DNA of 12,201 bases from an uncultured Bacilli bacterium (GCA_947630195.1 CANRGQ010000038.1:1-12201); one strand, 5' to 3'; positions 5,747 to 12,201 are shown, counted from the first letter of the stretch. A program made the numbers and translations. The notes: generated by a model not told the origin, from the sequence alone.

Positions 5747-7491
5747 TAAATATTAAAGAAGATGAAAGATTAAGTGTTTTAAATCACAGTTGTGCGCATT
5801 TACTAGCCCAAGCCGTAAAACACTTATACCCAGAGGCTAAATTTTGGGTAGGACCAGTAATTTCCGAAGGATTTTACTATGATATCGATTTAGGAGATTA
5901 TAAAATAACCGATGAAGATATTCCGAAAATCGAACACGAAATGAAAAAGATTGCTAAAGATGGTAAAAGAATAGTCCGTCATGAAATTAGTAAGAGTGAA
6001 GCCTTAGAAATGTTTAAGGATGACCCTTATAAGATTGATTTAATCGAAAGAATGGATGAAGATGAAACAGTTATCTCTTGTTATACCCAAGGGGATTTTA
6101 CAGACCTTTGTCGCGGACCTCATGTGGAAACCGTTAAAGAACTTAAACATTTTAAACTTCTTAAGTTTAGTGGCGCTTACTTTAAAGGCGATTCCAACAA
6201 TAAGATGCTTCAAAGAATTTATGGTGTTTGCTTTGAAACGGAAGAAGATTTAAATGCTTATCTAAAAGAACTTGAAGAAGCCCAAGAAAGAGACCATCGG
6301 AAAATTGGTAAAAATTTAGGAATCTTTACATCTCATGATTTAGTTGGTAAAGGGATGCCTTTATGGCTTCCTAATGGAGCAATCATAAGAAAAGAATTAG
6401 AAAACTATATTTATGCGAAAGAACAAAAATTAGGATATAAACATGTTTATACGCCATGTGTTGGAACAGTTGATTTATATAAAACATCAGGTCACTGGGA
6501 CCATTACAAAGAGAATATGTTCCCATCAATGAAAGTTGATGAAGAAGAATTTGTTTTAAGACCAATGAATTGTCCGCATCATATGTTAGTTTATGCCAAT
6601 GAACTTCATAGTTATCGTGATTTACCAATTAGAATTGGCGAATTTGCGACAGACTTCCGTTATGAAGCTAGCGGAGCCGTTAAAGGTTTAGAAAGAGTTC
6701 GTTGCATGTGTCAAAACGATGCCCATCTTTTTGTAAGACCTGATCAAATTGGTGAAGAATTTAAAAAAGTAGTGGAACTCATTTTGGATGTTTATCATGA
6801 TTTTGGCATAAAAAACTATAAATTTAGATTATCATTGAGAGATCCTGAAGATAAAGAAAAATATTTTGATGATGATAAAATGTGGAATGATGCCGAAGCT
6901 AAACTAAGAGAAGTTTTAAATGATTTAGGTATTCCTTATTATGAAGCGATTGGGGAAGCTGCCTTTTATGGCCCTAAATTAGATGTGGAAGTTAAACCCG
7001 CTGTGGGACCTGAAGTTACTTTATCAACTTGTCAATTAGACTTCTTACTACCTAGAAGATTTGAACTTTCTTATATCGATAGTGAAGGTAAAAGTCAAAT
7101 TCCGGTTGTCTTACACAGAGCCATCTTTGGAACTTTCGACCGCTTTACCGCCTTCATTTTAGAAGAAACAAAAGGAGCTTTACCACTTTGGTTATCACCA
7201 GTTCAAGTAAATATTATTCCAGTTAATAACAATTATCATTTAGAATACTGTGAAAAAATCAAAGCATCTTTAGAAAATTATCGGGTAGAACTTGATAAAA
7301 GAGAAGAAAAACTTAGTTATAAAATGCGCGAAAGTGTTATAAGAAAAATACCAATTACCTTAATAATTGGTCAAAAAGAAGTAGATGATAACACGATAAG
7401 TTACCGGATGTATGGTAGTGAAGAAACCAAAACTGTTTCCTTAAGTGATTTTCAAAAATTACTTGAAGATAAAATAAAAAACAAAAATTAG
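5743..7491 (+). CDS. thrS: threonyl-tRNA synthetase lacking the TGS domain
   Basis: A 582-residue class II synthetase that joins threonine to tRNA-Thr. The editing domain is at the start: HSCAH (His15, His19) and DLCRGPH (Asp121, Cys123, His127) match the known editing-site ligands. The catalytic core has the zinc ligands Cys277 (MNCPHH), His328 (NDAHLF) and His458 (LHRAIFG), motif 2 with FRYE (305-308), and motif 3 around HRAIFGTFDRF (458-468). The anticodon-binding domain covers about 485-582. The usual TGS domain of about 60 residues at the N-terminus is missing. It is not hidden upstream, because the MBL gene overlaps the start by four bases. The ribosome site AAGGAGGAG (5730-5738) is strong. 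Regulated by the Thr T-box. Confidence 0.97.
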   Translation: MINIKEDERLSVLNHSCAHLLAQAVKHLYPEAKFWVGPVISEGFYYDIDLGDYKITDEDIPKIEHEMKKIAKDGKRIVRHEISKSEALEMFKDDPYKIDLIERMDEDETVISCYTQGDFTDLCRGPHVETVKELKHFKLLKFSGAYFKGDSNNKMLQRIYGVCFETEEDLNAYLKELEEAQERDHRKIGKNLGIFTSHDLVGKGMPLWLPNGAIIRKELENYIYAKEQKLGYKHVYTPCVGTVDLYKTSGHWDHYKENMFPSMKVDEEEFVLRPMNCPHHMLVYANELHSYRDLPIRIGEFATDFRYEASGAVKGLERVRCMCQNDAHLFVRPDQIGEEFKKVVELILDVYHDFGIKNYKFRLSLRDPEDKEKYFDDDKMWNDAEAKLREVLNDLGIPYYEAIGEAAFYGPKLDVEVKPAVGPEVTLSTCQLDFLLPRRFELSYIDSEGKSQIPVVLHRAIFGTFDRFTAFILEETKGALPLWLSPVQVNIIPVNNNYHLEYCEKIKASLENYRVELDKREEKLSYKMRESVIRKIPITLIIGQKEVDDNTISYRMYGSEETKTVSLSDFQKLLEDKIKNKN

Positions 7492-7511
7492 AAGGTAAGT
7501 CCTTCTTTTTT
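7490..7511 (+). terminator. Rho-independent terminator of the MBL-thrS operon
   Basis: AGAAGG (7490-7495) pairs with CCTTCT (7501-7506) across a TAAGT loop, followed by a T run to 7511. The stop codon TAG (7489-7491) runs into the 5' arm. Confidence 0.85.
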
Positions 7512-7512
7512 C

Positions 7513-7541
7513 TTGCGAAAACGAATATCTTTTGTTAAAAT
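7513..7541 (+). promoter_or_regulatory. promoter of the kinase-like gene
   Basis: TTGCGA (7513-7518), a 17-base spacer, and TAAAAT (7536-7541) preceded by TGT, which forms an extended -10. It starts two bases after the preceding terminator T run and lies 24 bases before the start codon. Confidence 0.65.
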
Positions 7542-7565
7542 AACAACTTGTCAAAGGGGTATTTT

Positions 7566-8474
7566 ATGAAAACAGTTAATTTAACGAAAAGACAATTTAA
7601 AAAATTAAAACCAGTAGAGTTAGATACTAGCATTTTAAATAATGAAGCCGATATGTATTATTTATATTTCAAAAGAGGCTATTTAAAACAAACTTATCTT
7701 TTAAAGAAATTATTTCAAGATAAAGGGGAAGTATTTAGTAATAAGCTCTATACAATCAATACTTTAATTGATAATAAAGATGAAATAAATATGGAAGAGT
7801 TGATTATTCCTGAATCTCTTGGTTTAGTTGATAATGAGATTGTTGGTCCCATCATGCCTTACATACCCAATATTAATTTAGGTTATATTTTAAATTCCAA
7901 ATATGTTTTTCCTTTAAAACAAAAGATTAGATATTTAAAAGAAGTTGGTTTTATTTTAGAAAAATTAAAAATGGTTCGCGAATATACCAAAGTTAAAGAT
8001 ATTTATCTAAATGATATTCACGAAAACAATTTTATTTTAAATAAACAAACTGGTAAAATTAATGTTGTGGATTTAGATAGTGCTAAAATTGGTCATAACT
8101 TGCCATCTTCTGCTTATTTTTTAAGTTTATCTGGTCTTCATACTTACTCTTCAAAATACCAAGAAGCTAATTTTGACCACTTTGCCGGAGGTTTTTATGA
8201 AGTTAATGAAAACACCGATATCTATTGTTATATAATGATGATTTTACAATTTTGTTATAGAGACAACATTGTTAGTATGACTCCAGAAGAGTTCTATAAT
8301 TATTTAGAATATATGTCCTCTTTAGGTATTAGTAAAGAACTCATTGATATCATATCTTCCATCCTTATTAATAAAGATAATCAAAACCCTTACGAATACT
8401 TAGATGAAATTATTCCTTATTATAACAAATTAAATAAAAATGTATTTACAAAAACCTTAAAGAAACAGGACTAA
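7566..8474 (+). CDS. protein-kinase-like (PKL fold) protein of unknown role
   Basis: A 302-residue protein. ATG 7566 follows AAAGGGG (7553-7559); an in-frame TTG at 7548 has no ribosome site. The C-lobe carries a kinase-type catalytic loop, YLNDIHENNF at 147-156, with Asp150 and Asn155 five residues apart as in HRDxxxxN. VVDLDSAKIG at 167-176 stands in the place of the DFG segment, with Asp169 or Asp171 as metal ligand. The N-lobe is weakly conserved. I see no clear glycine-rich loop, and Lys47 or Lys48 (LLKKLF) is only a guess for the ATP lysine. IVGPIMPYIP near 92-101 looks like the hinge. There are no membrane segments. It may phosphorylate a protein or small molecule, or be a pseudokinase. 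It stands alone between thrS and the infC operon, with no terminator after it. Confidence 0.72.
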   Translation: MKTVNLTKRQFKKLKPVELDTSILNNEADMYYLYFKRGYLKQTYLLKKLFQDKGEVFSNKLYTINTLIDNKDEINMEELIIPESLGLVDNEIVGPIMPYIPNINLGYILNSKYVFPLKQKIRYLKEVGFILEKLKMVREYTKVKDIYLNDIHENNFILNKQTGKINVVDLDSAKIGHNLPSSAYFLSLSGLHTYSSKYQEANFDHFAGGFYEVNENTDIYCYIMMILQFCYRDNIVSMTPEEFYNYLEYMSSLGISKELIDIISSILINKDNQNPYEYLDEIIPYYNKLNKNVFTKTLKKQD

Positions 8475-8480
8475 AAAATG

Positions 8481-8510
8481 TTGACAAGCATATATTAATA
8501 GTGTTACAAT
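8481..8510 (+). promoter_or_regulatory. promoter of the infC-rpmI-rplT operon
   Basis: Consensus -35 TTGACA (8481-8486), an 18-base spacer, and TACAAT (8505-8510) preceded by TGT (extended -10). It starts seven bases after the kinase-like gene's stop. The expected start is near 8517, giving a leader of about 137 bases. Confidence 0.8.
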
Positions 8511-8516
8511 ATCAAT

Positions 8517-8640
8517 GTTATTAAAAAGGAAAGCGATTTATATCCACCTGACTTGCTTAAGCGAGTAGGTTAAAAGCCAAGAAAAAATATTTATTTAAGG
8601 TTTTTAAAGTGGGTATAAATACTCACTTTTTAGTTTATAT
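8517..8640 (+). promoter_or_regulatory. infC operon leader, probable L20-type attenuator
   Basis: The leader can fold in two exclusive ways. In one, TTTATATCCAC (8537-8547) pairs over 11 bases, with one G-U, to GTGGGTATAAA (8609-8619). This encloses a hairpin in which ACTTGC (8551-8556) pairs with GCGAGT (8561-8566) around a TTAA loop. In the other, the terminator at 8606-8631 forms and uses the same right-hand bases. Known Firmicute infC-rpmI-rplT leaders are controlled by L20 binding to a leader structure that favours the terminator. The match in layout is good; assignment to that Rfam-type leader is from memory of its architecture, not a search. Confidence 0.7.
8606..8631 (+). terminator. 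attenuator terminator in the infC leader
   Basis: AAAGTGGGTA (8606-8615) pairs with TACTCACTTT (8620-8629) around a TAAA loop: ten pairs including one G-U, then a T run through 8631. It sits ten bases before the infC ribosome site, so it controls entry into the operon. Confidence 0.85.
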
Positions 8641-8653
8641 GGAGGTGCTTTAT

Positions 8654-9175
8654 ATAGCAAAGACAGATGAGCTACAAATTAATGACCAAATTAAAGTAGC
8701 GGAACTTATGGTAATTGGTCCAAATGGGGAAAAGATGGGAGTTAAAAACTTACCTGATGCCCTAACTTTAGCAAACTATGCGGGACTAGATCTTGTTTTA
8801 ATGAGCGAGAATAGTACGCCACCAGTGGCGAAGATTATGGATTACAACAAGTATCGTTATGAAAGACAAAAGAAATTAAAAGAAACGCAAAAGAAACAAA
8901 GGGAAAGTAATAAAGAAGTTAAAGAATATCGTCTTTCGGTAAGAATCGATGTTCATGACTTTGAAACTCGGGTTAAAAACGCTTCTGATTATCTTAAGAA
9001 AGGACATAAAATTAAAGCCTTTATTAGATTTAAAGGAAGAGAACTAGCCCATACGGAACTTGGTAAAGACGTATTATTAAATTTTGCTAAATCTTTAGAA
9101 GAATTTGGTCAAGCCGAAGGTGAGGCAAAATTAGAAGGTCGTCAAATGTCTTTATTAATTGCACCTAAAAAATAA
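8654..9175 (+). CDS. infC: translation initiation factor IF-3, ATA start codon
   Basis: A 173-residue protein that binds the 30S subunit, prevents subunit joining and checks the initiator codon. The N-domain contains LQINDQIKVAELMVIGPNGEKMG, and the lysine/arginine-rich linker is KYRYERQKKLKETQKKQRE. The C-domain contains KEVKEYRLSVRIDVHDFETRVKNA and IKAFIRFKGRE, all standard for IF-3. The strong site GGAGGTG (8641-8647) is six bases before ATA 8654, and the protein then begins at the normal IF-3 N-terminus (AKTDELQIND). Alternatives are poor: ATG 8639 overlaps the ribosome site and GTG 8609 lies inside the terminator stem. A rare AUN start on infC is a known autoregulatory device, because IF-3 itself rejects such codons. 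First gene of the infC-rpmI-rplT operon. Confidence 0.95.
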   Translation: MAKTDELQINDQIKVAELMVIGPNGEKMGVKNLPDALTLANYAGLDLVLMSENSTPPVAKIMDYNKYRYERQKKLKETQKKQRESNKEVKEYRLSVRIDVHDFETRVKNASDYLKKGHKIKAFIRFKGRELAHTELGKDVLLNFAKSLEEFGQAEGEAKLEGRQMSLLIAPKK

Positions 9176-9192
9176 TTTGGAAGGAGATAATT

Positions 9193-9381
9193 ATGGGAAA
9201 ACAAAAAACACATAAAGCCAGTAGTAAAGTACTTAAGGTAAAGAAAAATGGCACAATTACTTACAAAAAAGGTAATGGAAACCATAAAACAAGTAAAGAC
9301 TCAGCTAAAGCTGTACGTCAAAGAAGAAACAAAGGAATTTTAGCGAAAGGAGAAGCTAGCAGATTAAAATCTGTTATCTAG
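9193..9381 (+). CDS. rpmI: 50S ribosomal protein L35
   Basis: A 62-residue, strongly basic protein. It begins MGKQKTHKASSKVLKVKKNG and ends in AVRQRRNKGILAKGEASRLKSV, the normal L35 frame, with a length near the usual 64-66. It is a component of the large ribosomal subunit. GGAAGGAGA (9179-9187) precedes the ATG. It lies 17 bases after infC and 13 before rplT, in the conserved order infC-rpmI-rplT, and shares the leader attenuator. Confidence 0.96.
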   Translation: MGKQKTHKASSKVLKVKKNGTITYKKGNGNHKTSKDSAKAVRQRRNKGILAKGEASRLKSVI

Positions 9382-9394
9382 GGGGTAATAAATT

Positions 9395-9928
9395 ATGGCA
9401 AGAGTTAAAGGTGGAAACGTATCTAAAAATAGAAGACGTAAAGTATTAAAACAAGCAAAAGGTTACTTTGGAAGTAAACATAGATTATATAAGACAGCGC
9501 AAGAACAATTATTCCACAGTGGTGCTTATGCTTATCGTGATCGTAAACAAAATAAAAGAAACTTCCGTAAATTATGGATTACGAGAATTAATGCAGCATG
9601 TAGAATGAATGATATAAGTTATTCTAAATTCATTAATGGGTTAGAAAAAGCTGGTATTACTATTAATCGTAAGATGTTATCAGAAATTGCAATTAATGAC
9701 CCAGCATCATTTACTAAACTTGTTGAAACTTCTAAAGATGCTTTAAATGGTAAAGTATCTAAACCAAAGGAAGAAAAAACAACTGAAGTTAAAAAAGAAG
9801 TTAAAGAAACTAAAAAAGAAGATTTAAGTACTAAAACATTAGCAGAACTAAAAGCGTTAGCTAAAGATGCTGGTGTTAAAGGTTATAGTTCAATGAAAAA
9901 GGAAGAATTACTAGAAAACTTAAAATAG
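9395..9928 (+). CDS. rplT: 50S ribosomal protein L20 with a C-terminal Rho_N/SAP-like extension
   Basis: Residues 1 to about 117 are a normal L20: MARVKGGNVSKNRRRKVLKQ, the AKGYFGSKHRLYKTAQEQ region and YAYRDRKQNKRNFRKLWITR. L20 binds 23S rRNA early in large-subunit assembly and, in Firmicutes, represses its own operon through the leader RNA. Here the protein continues to 177 residues. About 121-143 is a Lys/Glu-rich linker, and 145-177 (LSTKTLAELKALAKDAGV, then KGYSSMKKEELLENLK) looks like a helix-extension-helix of the Rho N-terminal/SAP kind, often nucleic-acid binding. Usual L20 is about 117-120 residues, so this is a true extension in frame with no stop between. The ribosome site is GGGGGT at 9381-9386. 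A terminator overlaps the gene's end. Confidence 0.96.
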   Translation: MARVKGGNVSKNRRRKVLKQAKGYFGSKHRLYKTAQEQLFHSGAYAYRDRKQNKRNFRKLWITRINAACRMNDISYSKFINGLEKAGITINRKMLSEIAINDPASFTKLVETSKDALNGKVSKPKEEKTTEVKKEVKETKKEDLSTKTLAELKALAKDAGVKGYSSMKKEELLENLK

Positions 9929-9940
9929 TAATTCTTTTTT
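9903..9940 (+). terminator. Rho-independent terminator of the infC operon
   Basis: AAGAATTACTA (9903-9913) pairs perfectly with TAGTAATTCTT (9926-9936) across a 12-base loop, followed by T to 9940. The whole 5' arm is coding sequence for the end of L20, and the stop TAG (9926-9928) begins the 3' arm. Confidence 0.8.
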
Positions 9941-9951
9941 ATGCAAAAAAC

Positions 9952-9980
9952 TTGCTAATACACTTATTTTTCGATATAAT
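9952..9980 (+). promoter_or_regulatory. promoter of ftsA-ftsZ
   Basis: TTGCTA (9952-9957), a 17-base spacer, and a perfect TATAAT -10 (9975-9980). It lies just after the preceding terminator, and the start point should be near 9987, about 20 bases before the ftsA ATG. Confidence 0.8.
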
Positions 9981-10007
9981 AAAAGGTAGGAAAATAGGAG
10001 TGGAGTT

Positions 10008-11249
10008 ATGCGCAAATTTATTGCTAGTTTAGATGTCGGCTCATCTTTTATTAAATTAATTGTTGGGGAAATAATCAAAAACAAGATTAATATTTTGGCG
10101 TGTGTCGAAACTCCATCTAGAGGAATTAAAAAGGGTTATGTAATTAATGCTGAAAGTGCAACCGAAGCATTTTCCGAAGTATTTAAAAAAGCGGAAGATA
10201 TTCTAGGTATACCAGTAAAAAAGGTAATTGCTACGGTTCCTAGTTTATATGCTGAGTGTCTTTTAAGTGGGGGAACTATTCCGGTTACTAGTCCTGATAA
10301 AGTGATAACTAGTAAAGATATAATTAAAGGAATGCAAAAATGCGTTTATAATAAAGTAATGGATAATCGAGAATTAGTTACTGTTTTACCGACAAGTTTT
10401 AAAGTTAATGATGAGATTGTAACAAACCCTTTAGAAATGATGGCCGAACAACTTACGATGAAATCCATCGTTGTTACCGTTCCAAAAAAGAATATTGAAG
10501 GAATTAATGCTTGTCTTAAAAGTATTGGGGTAGAACTAATTGATATAGTTATTTCCCCTTTAGGAGACTTTTACGAACATAAAACTAAGGAGTTAAATAA
10601 AATGATTGGAGCTCTTGTAAATATCGGGGAAGAAACTACAACCGTATCAATATTTAACCGGGGTATTTTAACCAACTTAGAAGTTATTGATATTGGTGGG
10701 GCTACTATAACTAATGATTTAGCCTATGTTTATAAGATAAATATAGAAGATGCAAAGTATTTAAAAGAACATTTAGCGCTTGCCCATACGAGACTTGCCC
10801 AACCTAATGAAGCCTTAACCTTCTTAGATAAATATGGTGAGAAAGTTAAAATTAACCAATATGATGCTTCGGAAGTCGTCATGGGAAGGCTTACGGAAAT
10901 CATAAATTTGGTGAAAAAACAAATTAATCTCTTAACAAAGAAAGAAATAAGTTATATAATATTTACAGGAGGAGTAACCGAGAGTGAGGACTTTGATATT
11001 CTCCTAGATGAACTTTTAGGTAGTACAGCTATTCTCGGTAAAACAGAAGAAATTGGGGCTCGCAGTAATATTTATAGTACAGCCGTAGGAAATATAAAAT
11101 ATTATAATAGTAGATTAAAATTAAGAAATGTTGAATTTTCCATCTTCAATCAAGAAGAACAAGAGGAATTAGGAGGAACAGCTAAGAAAGTAAATGTTTC
11201 CGATAATTCTTTATTAGGAAAATTATTTGGATATTTTTTCGATAATTAA
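10008..11249 (+). CDS. ftsA: cell division protein FtsA
   Basis: A 413-residue actin-fold ATPase that tethers FtsZ to the membrane and recruits the divisome. Nucleotide-site motifs are in order: phosphate-1 SLDVGSSFIK (7-16), phosphate-2 LVNIGEETTTV (203-213) with DIGGATITNDLA (228-239), and adenosine motif IIFTGGVTE (317-325). The FtsA-specific 1C insertion lies between, about 85-160. The C-terminus SLLGKLFGYFF (401-411) is a short amphipathic helix, the expected membrane-targeting segment, behind an acidic Gln/Glu linker. Length is normal for the family. AGGAG (9996-10000) and GGAG (10002-10005) both precede the ATG. It has its own consensus promoter and is followed by ftsZ after 13 bases. 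No ftsQ/divIB or mur genes sit upstream. Confidence 0.95.
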   Translation: MRKFIASLDVGSSFIKLIVGEIIKNKINILACVETPSRGIKKGYVINAESATEAFSEVFKKAEDILGIPVKKVIATVPSLYAECLLSGGTIPVTSPDKVITSKDIIKGMQKCVYNKVMDNRELVTVLPTSFKVNDEIVTNPLEMMAEQLTMKSIVVTVPKKNIEGINACLKSIGVELIDIVISPLGDFYEHKTKELNKMIGALVNIGEETTTVSIFNRGILTNLEVIDIGGATITNDLAYVYKINIEDAKYLKEHLALAHTRLAQPNEALTFLDKYGEKVKINQYDASEVVMGRLTEIINLVKKQINLLTKKEISYIIFTGGVTESEDFDILLDELLGSTAILGKTEEIGARSNIYSTAVGNIKYYNSRLKLRNVEFSIFNQEEQEELGGTAKKVNVSDNSLLGKLFGYFFDN

Positions 11250-11262
11250 GGAGAGTGTTTAA

Positions 11263-12201
11263 ATGAACGAATTACAAATGGATCAAATAGCAAAGATTAA
11301 AGTAGTAGGAGTTGGCGGTGGCGGTTGTAATGCCGTTAATAGAATGATTGAAGAAGGAGTTAAGAGTGTTGAATTTTATGTTGTAAATACGGATTTACAA
11401 GTCTTAAATGCTTCCAAGGCTCCGAATAAAATTCAAATAGGTAAAACAATAACTGGTGGAAGAGGTGCTGGAGCTAATCCGGAAATAGGAAGAGCAGCAG
11501 CTTTAGAGAGTAAAGGCGAAATTGAAGATGCCCTTAAAGGTGCCGATATGGTTTTCGTTGCTTGTGGTATGGGTGGCGGAACTGGAACGGGTGCTGCACC
11601 CATAATTGCCGAAATTGCTCAAGAACTTGGCGCTTTAACCGTTGGTATTGTTACAAAACCATTTAGATTTGAAGGTAAAAGAAGAAGTGAAAATGCTCTT
11701 TTAGGTATTGAAGAATTAAGAAAACATGTGGATACCTTAATTGTTATTCCAAATGATAAATTAAGAGATATTATCGATAAAACAACTAGTTTTGATGATG
11801 CCTTTAAAGAAGTAGATAATGTTTTACATAGAGGTGTTCAATCTATATCTGATTTAATTGCCGTAACCGGAGTAATTAACCTAGATTTTGCTGATGTTAA
11901 AGCCGTTATGGAAAAGAGTGGTACGGCAATTATTGGTATTGGTTGCAATGCTGGAGAAAATAGAGCAATTGAAGCTGCTCGTCAAGCTGTAAGTAATCCT
12001 TTACTTGAAACAACTATTGAAGGAGCTAAAAATGCTATTGTTAATGTAACAGGTGGTAAAAATTTAGCTTTATCAGAAATTGAGGATGCTGTTGAGACTG
12101 TTCGTTTAGCATCTAATCGTGATGTCAATATTATTTTTGGAGCAATACCTAATAATAATTTAACAGATGAAGTTATTGTAACGGTTATTGCAACAGGATT
12201 T
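11263..12201 (+). CDS. ftsZ: cell division protein FtsZ (3' end outside the window)
   Basis: Read by eye from ATG 11263, which follows AAGGAGAG (11248-11255). The frame stays open for 313 codons to the last base. FtsZ is the tubulin-like GTPase that polymerises into the division ring. The N-terminal glycine loop is VVGVGGGGCNAVN (14-26). The tubulin signature GGGTGTGAAP is at 104-113. The T7 synergy loop NLDFAD (206-211) holds the catalytic Asp pair, Asp208 and Asp211. The C-terminal half of the GTPase fold is present to VIATGF at 313. Missing are the end of the core, the variable linker and the conserved tail that binds FtsA. Probably co-transcribed with ftsA from the promoter at 9952-9980. 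Confidence 0.97.
   Translation, partial: MNELQMDQIAKIKVVGVGGGGCNAVNRMIEEGVKSVEFYVVNTDLQVLNASKAPNKIQIGKTITGGRGAGANPEIGRAAALESKGEIEDALKGADMVFVACGMGGGTGTGAAPIIAEIAQELGALTVGIVTKPFRFEGKRRSENALLGIEELRKHVDTLIVIPNDKLRDIIDKTTSFDDAFKEVDNVLHRGVQSISDLIAVTGVINLDFADVKAVMEKSGTAIIGIGCNAGENRAIEAARQAVSNPLLETTIEGAKNAIVNVTGGKNLALSEIEDAVETVRLASNRDVNIIFGAIPNNNLTDEVIVTVIATGF

Noticed and set aside
6056..6253. open frame inside thrS
   Set aside because: Out-of-frame shadow within the ThrRS editing domain.
6383..6628. minus-strand open frame inside thrS
   Set aside because: Antisense to the conserved ThrRS catalytic core; no supporting signals.
8609..8653. GTG 8609 or ATG 8639 as start of infC
   Set aside because: The first lies in the attenuator stem and the second overlaps the ribosome site; the added residues are not IF-3-like.
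1..12201. mycoplasma genetic code (UGA = Trp)
   Set aside because: Tryptophan is encoded by TGG, and the polymerase and MBL genes end in TGA exactly where the next gene starts in an ATGA overlap.
1..12201. CRISPR array, insertion sequence or toxin-antitoxin pair
   Set aside because: No spaced direct repeats, transposase motifs or recognisable toxin-antitoxin gene pair were seen on either strand.

Overview
The window looks like chromosomal DNA of a low-GC Bacillota, probably a lineage near the Mollicutes/RF39-type Bacilli (taxonomy is inferred). Grounds: strong A/T bias, Gram-positive style Shine-Dalgarno sites, a T-box leader on a threonyl-tRNA synthetase operon, an infC-rpmI-rplT operon with an attenuator leader, a YolD/Y-family polymerase pair, and ftsA-ftsZ. 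Tryptophan is TGG and two genes end in TGA, so the standard bacterial code applies, not the mycoplasma code.

Layout. 1-77 is tRNA-Ala(UGC) with its own terminator. 213-1495 is a two-gene unit: a class I SAM methyltransferase and a HIT-family protein. 1605-2189 encodes a small one-pass membrane protein that ends in a terminator. 2230-2949 is a TTG-started gene of unknown function; its stop codon overlaps that of the convergent yolD-like gene. The minus-strand unit 4519-2946 is a UvrX/UmuC-like Y-family DNA polymerase followed by a YolD-like protein, joined by an ATGA overlap. A LexA/DinR-like palindrome sits at its predicted transcription start. Reading the other way from the same intergenic region is yidD (4652-4858).

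4871-5099 holds a promoter and a T-box riboswitch with a plausible ACT (Thr) specifier. It controls an operon of an MBL-fold hydrolase (5117-5746) and thrS (5743-7491; the product lacks a TGS domain), closed by a terminator at 7490-7511. Next comes an orphan protein-kinase-like gene (7566-8474) with a good extended -10 promoter. infC-rpmI-rplT follows (8654-9928). Its leader has a terminator and a competing 11-bp long-range helix, as expected for L20 autoregulation. infC starts at ATA, and L20 carries a charged linker plus a Rho_N/SAP-like C-terminal helix pair. A consensus promoter then drives ftsA (10008-11249) and ftsZ (11263 to the window end, cut at codon 313).

Most of the window is informational and cell-division housekeeping. 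It is compact: three of the predicted terminator hairpins include the stop codon of the gene they close. I saw no mobile element, CRISPR array or clear defence island. The least understood parts are the T-box-controlled MBL hydrolase, the kinase-like protein, the unknown gene at 2230-2949 and the L20 extension.
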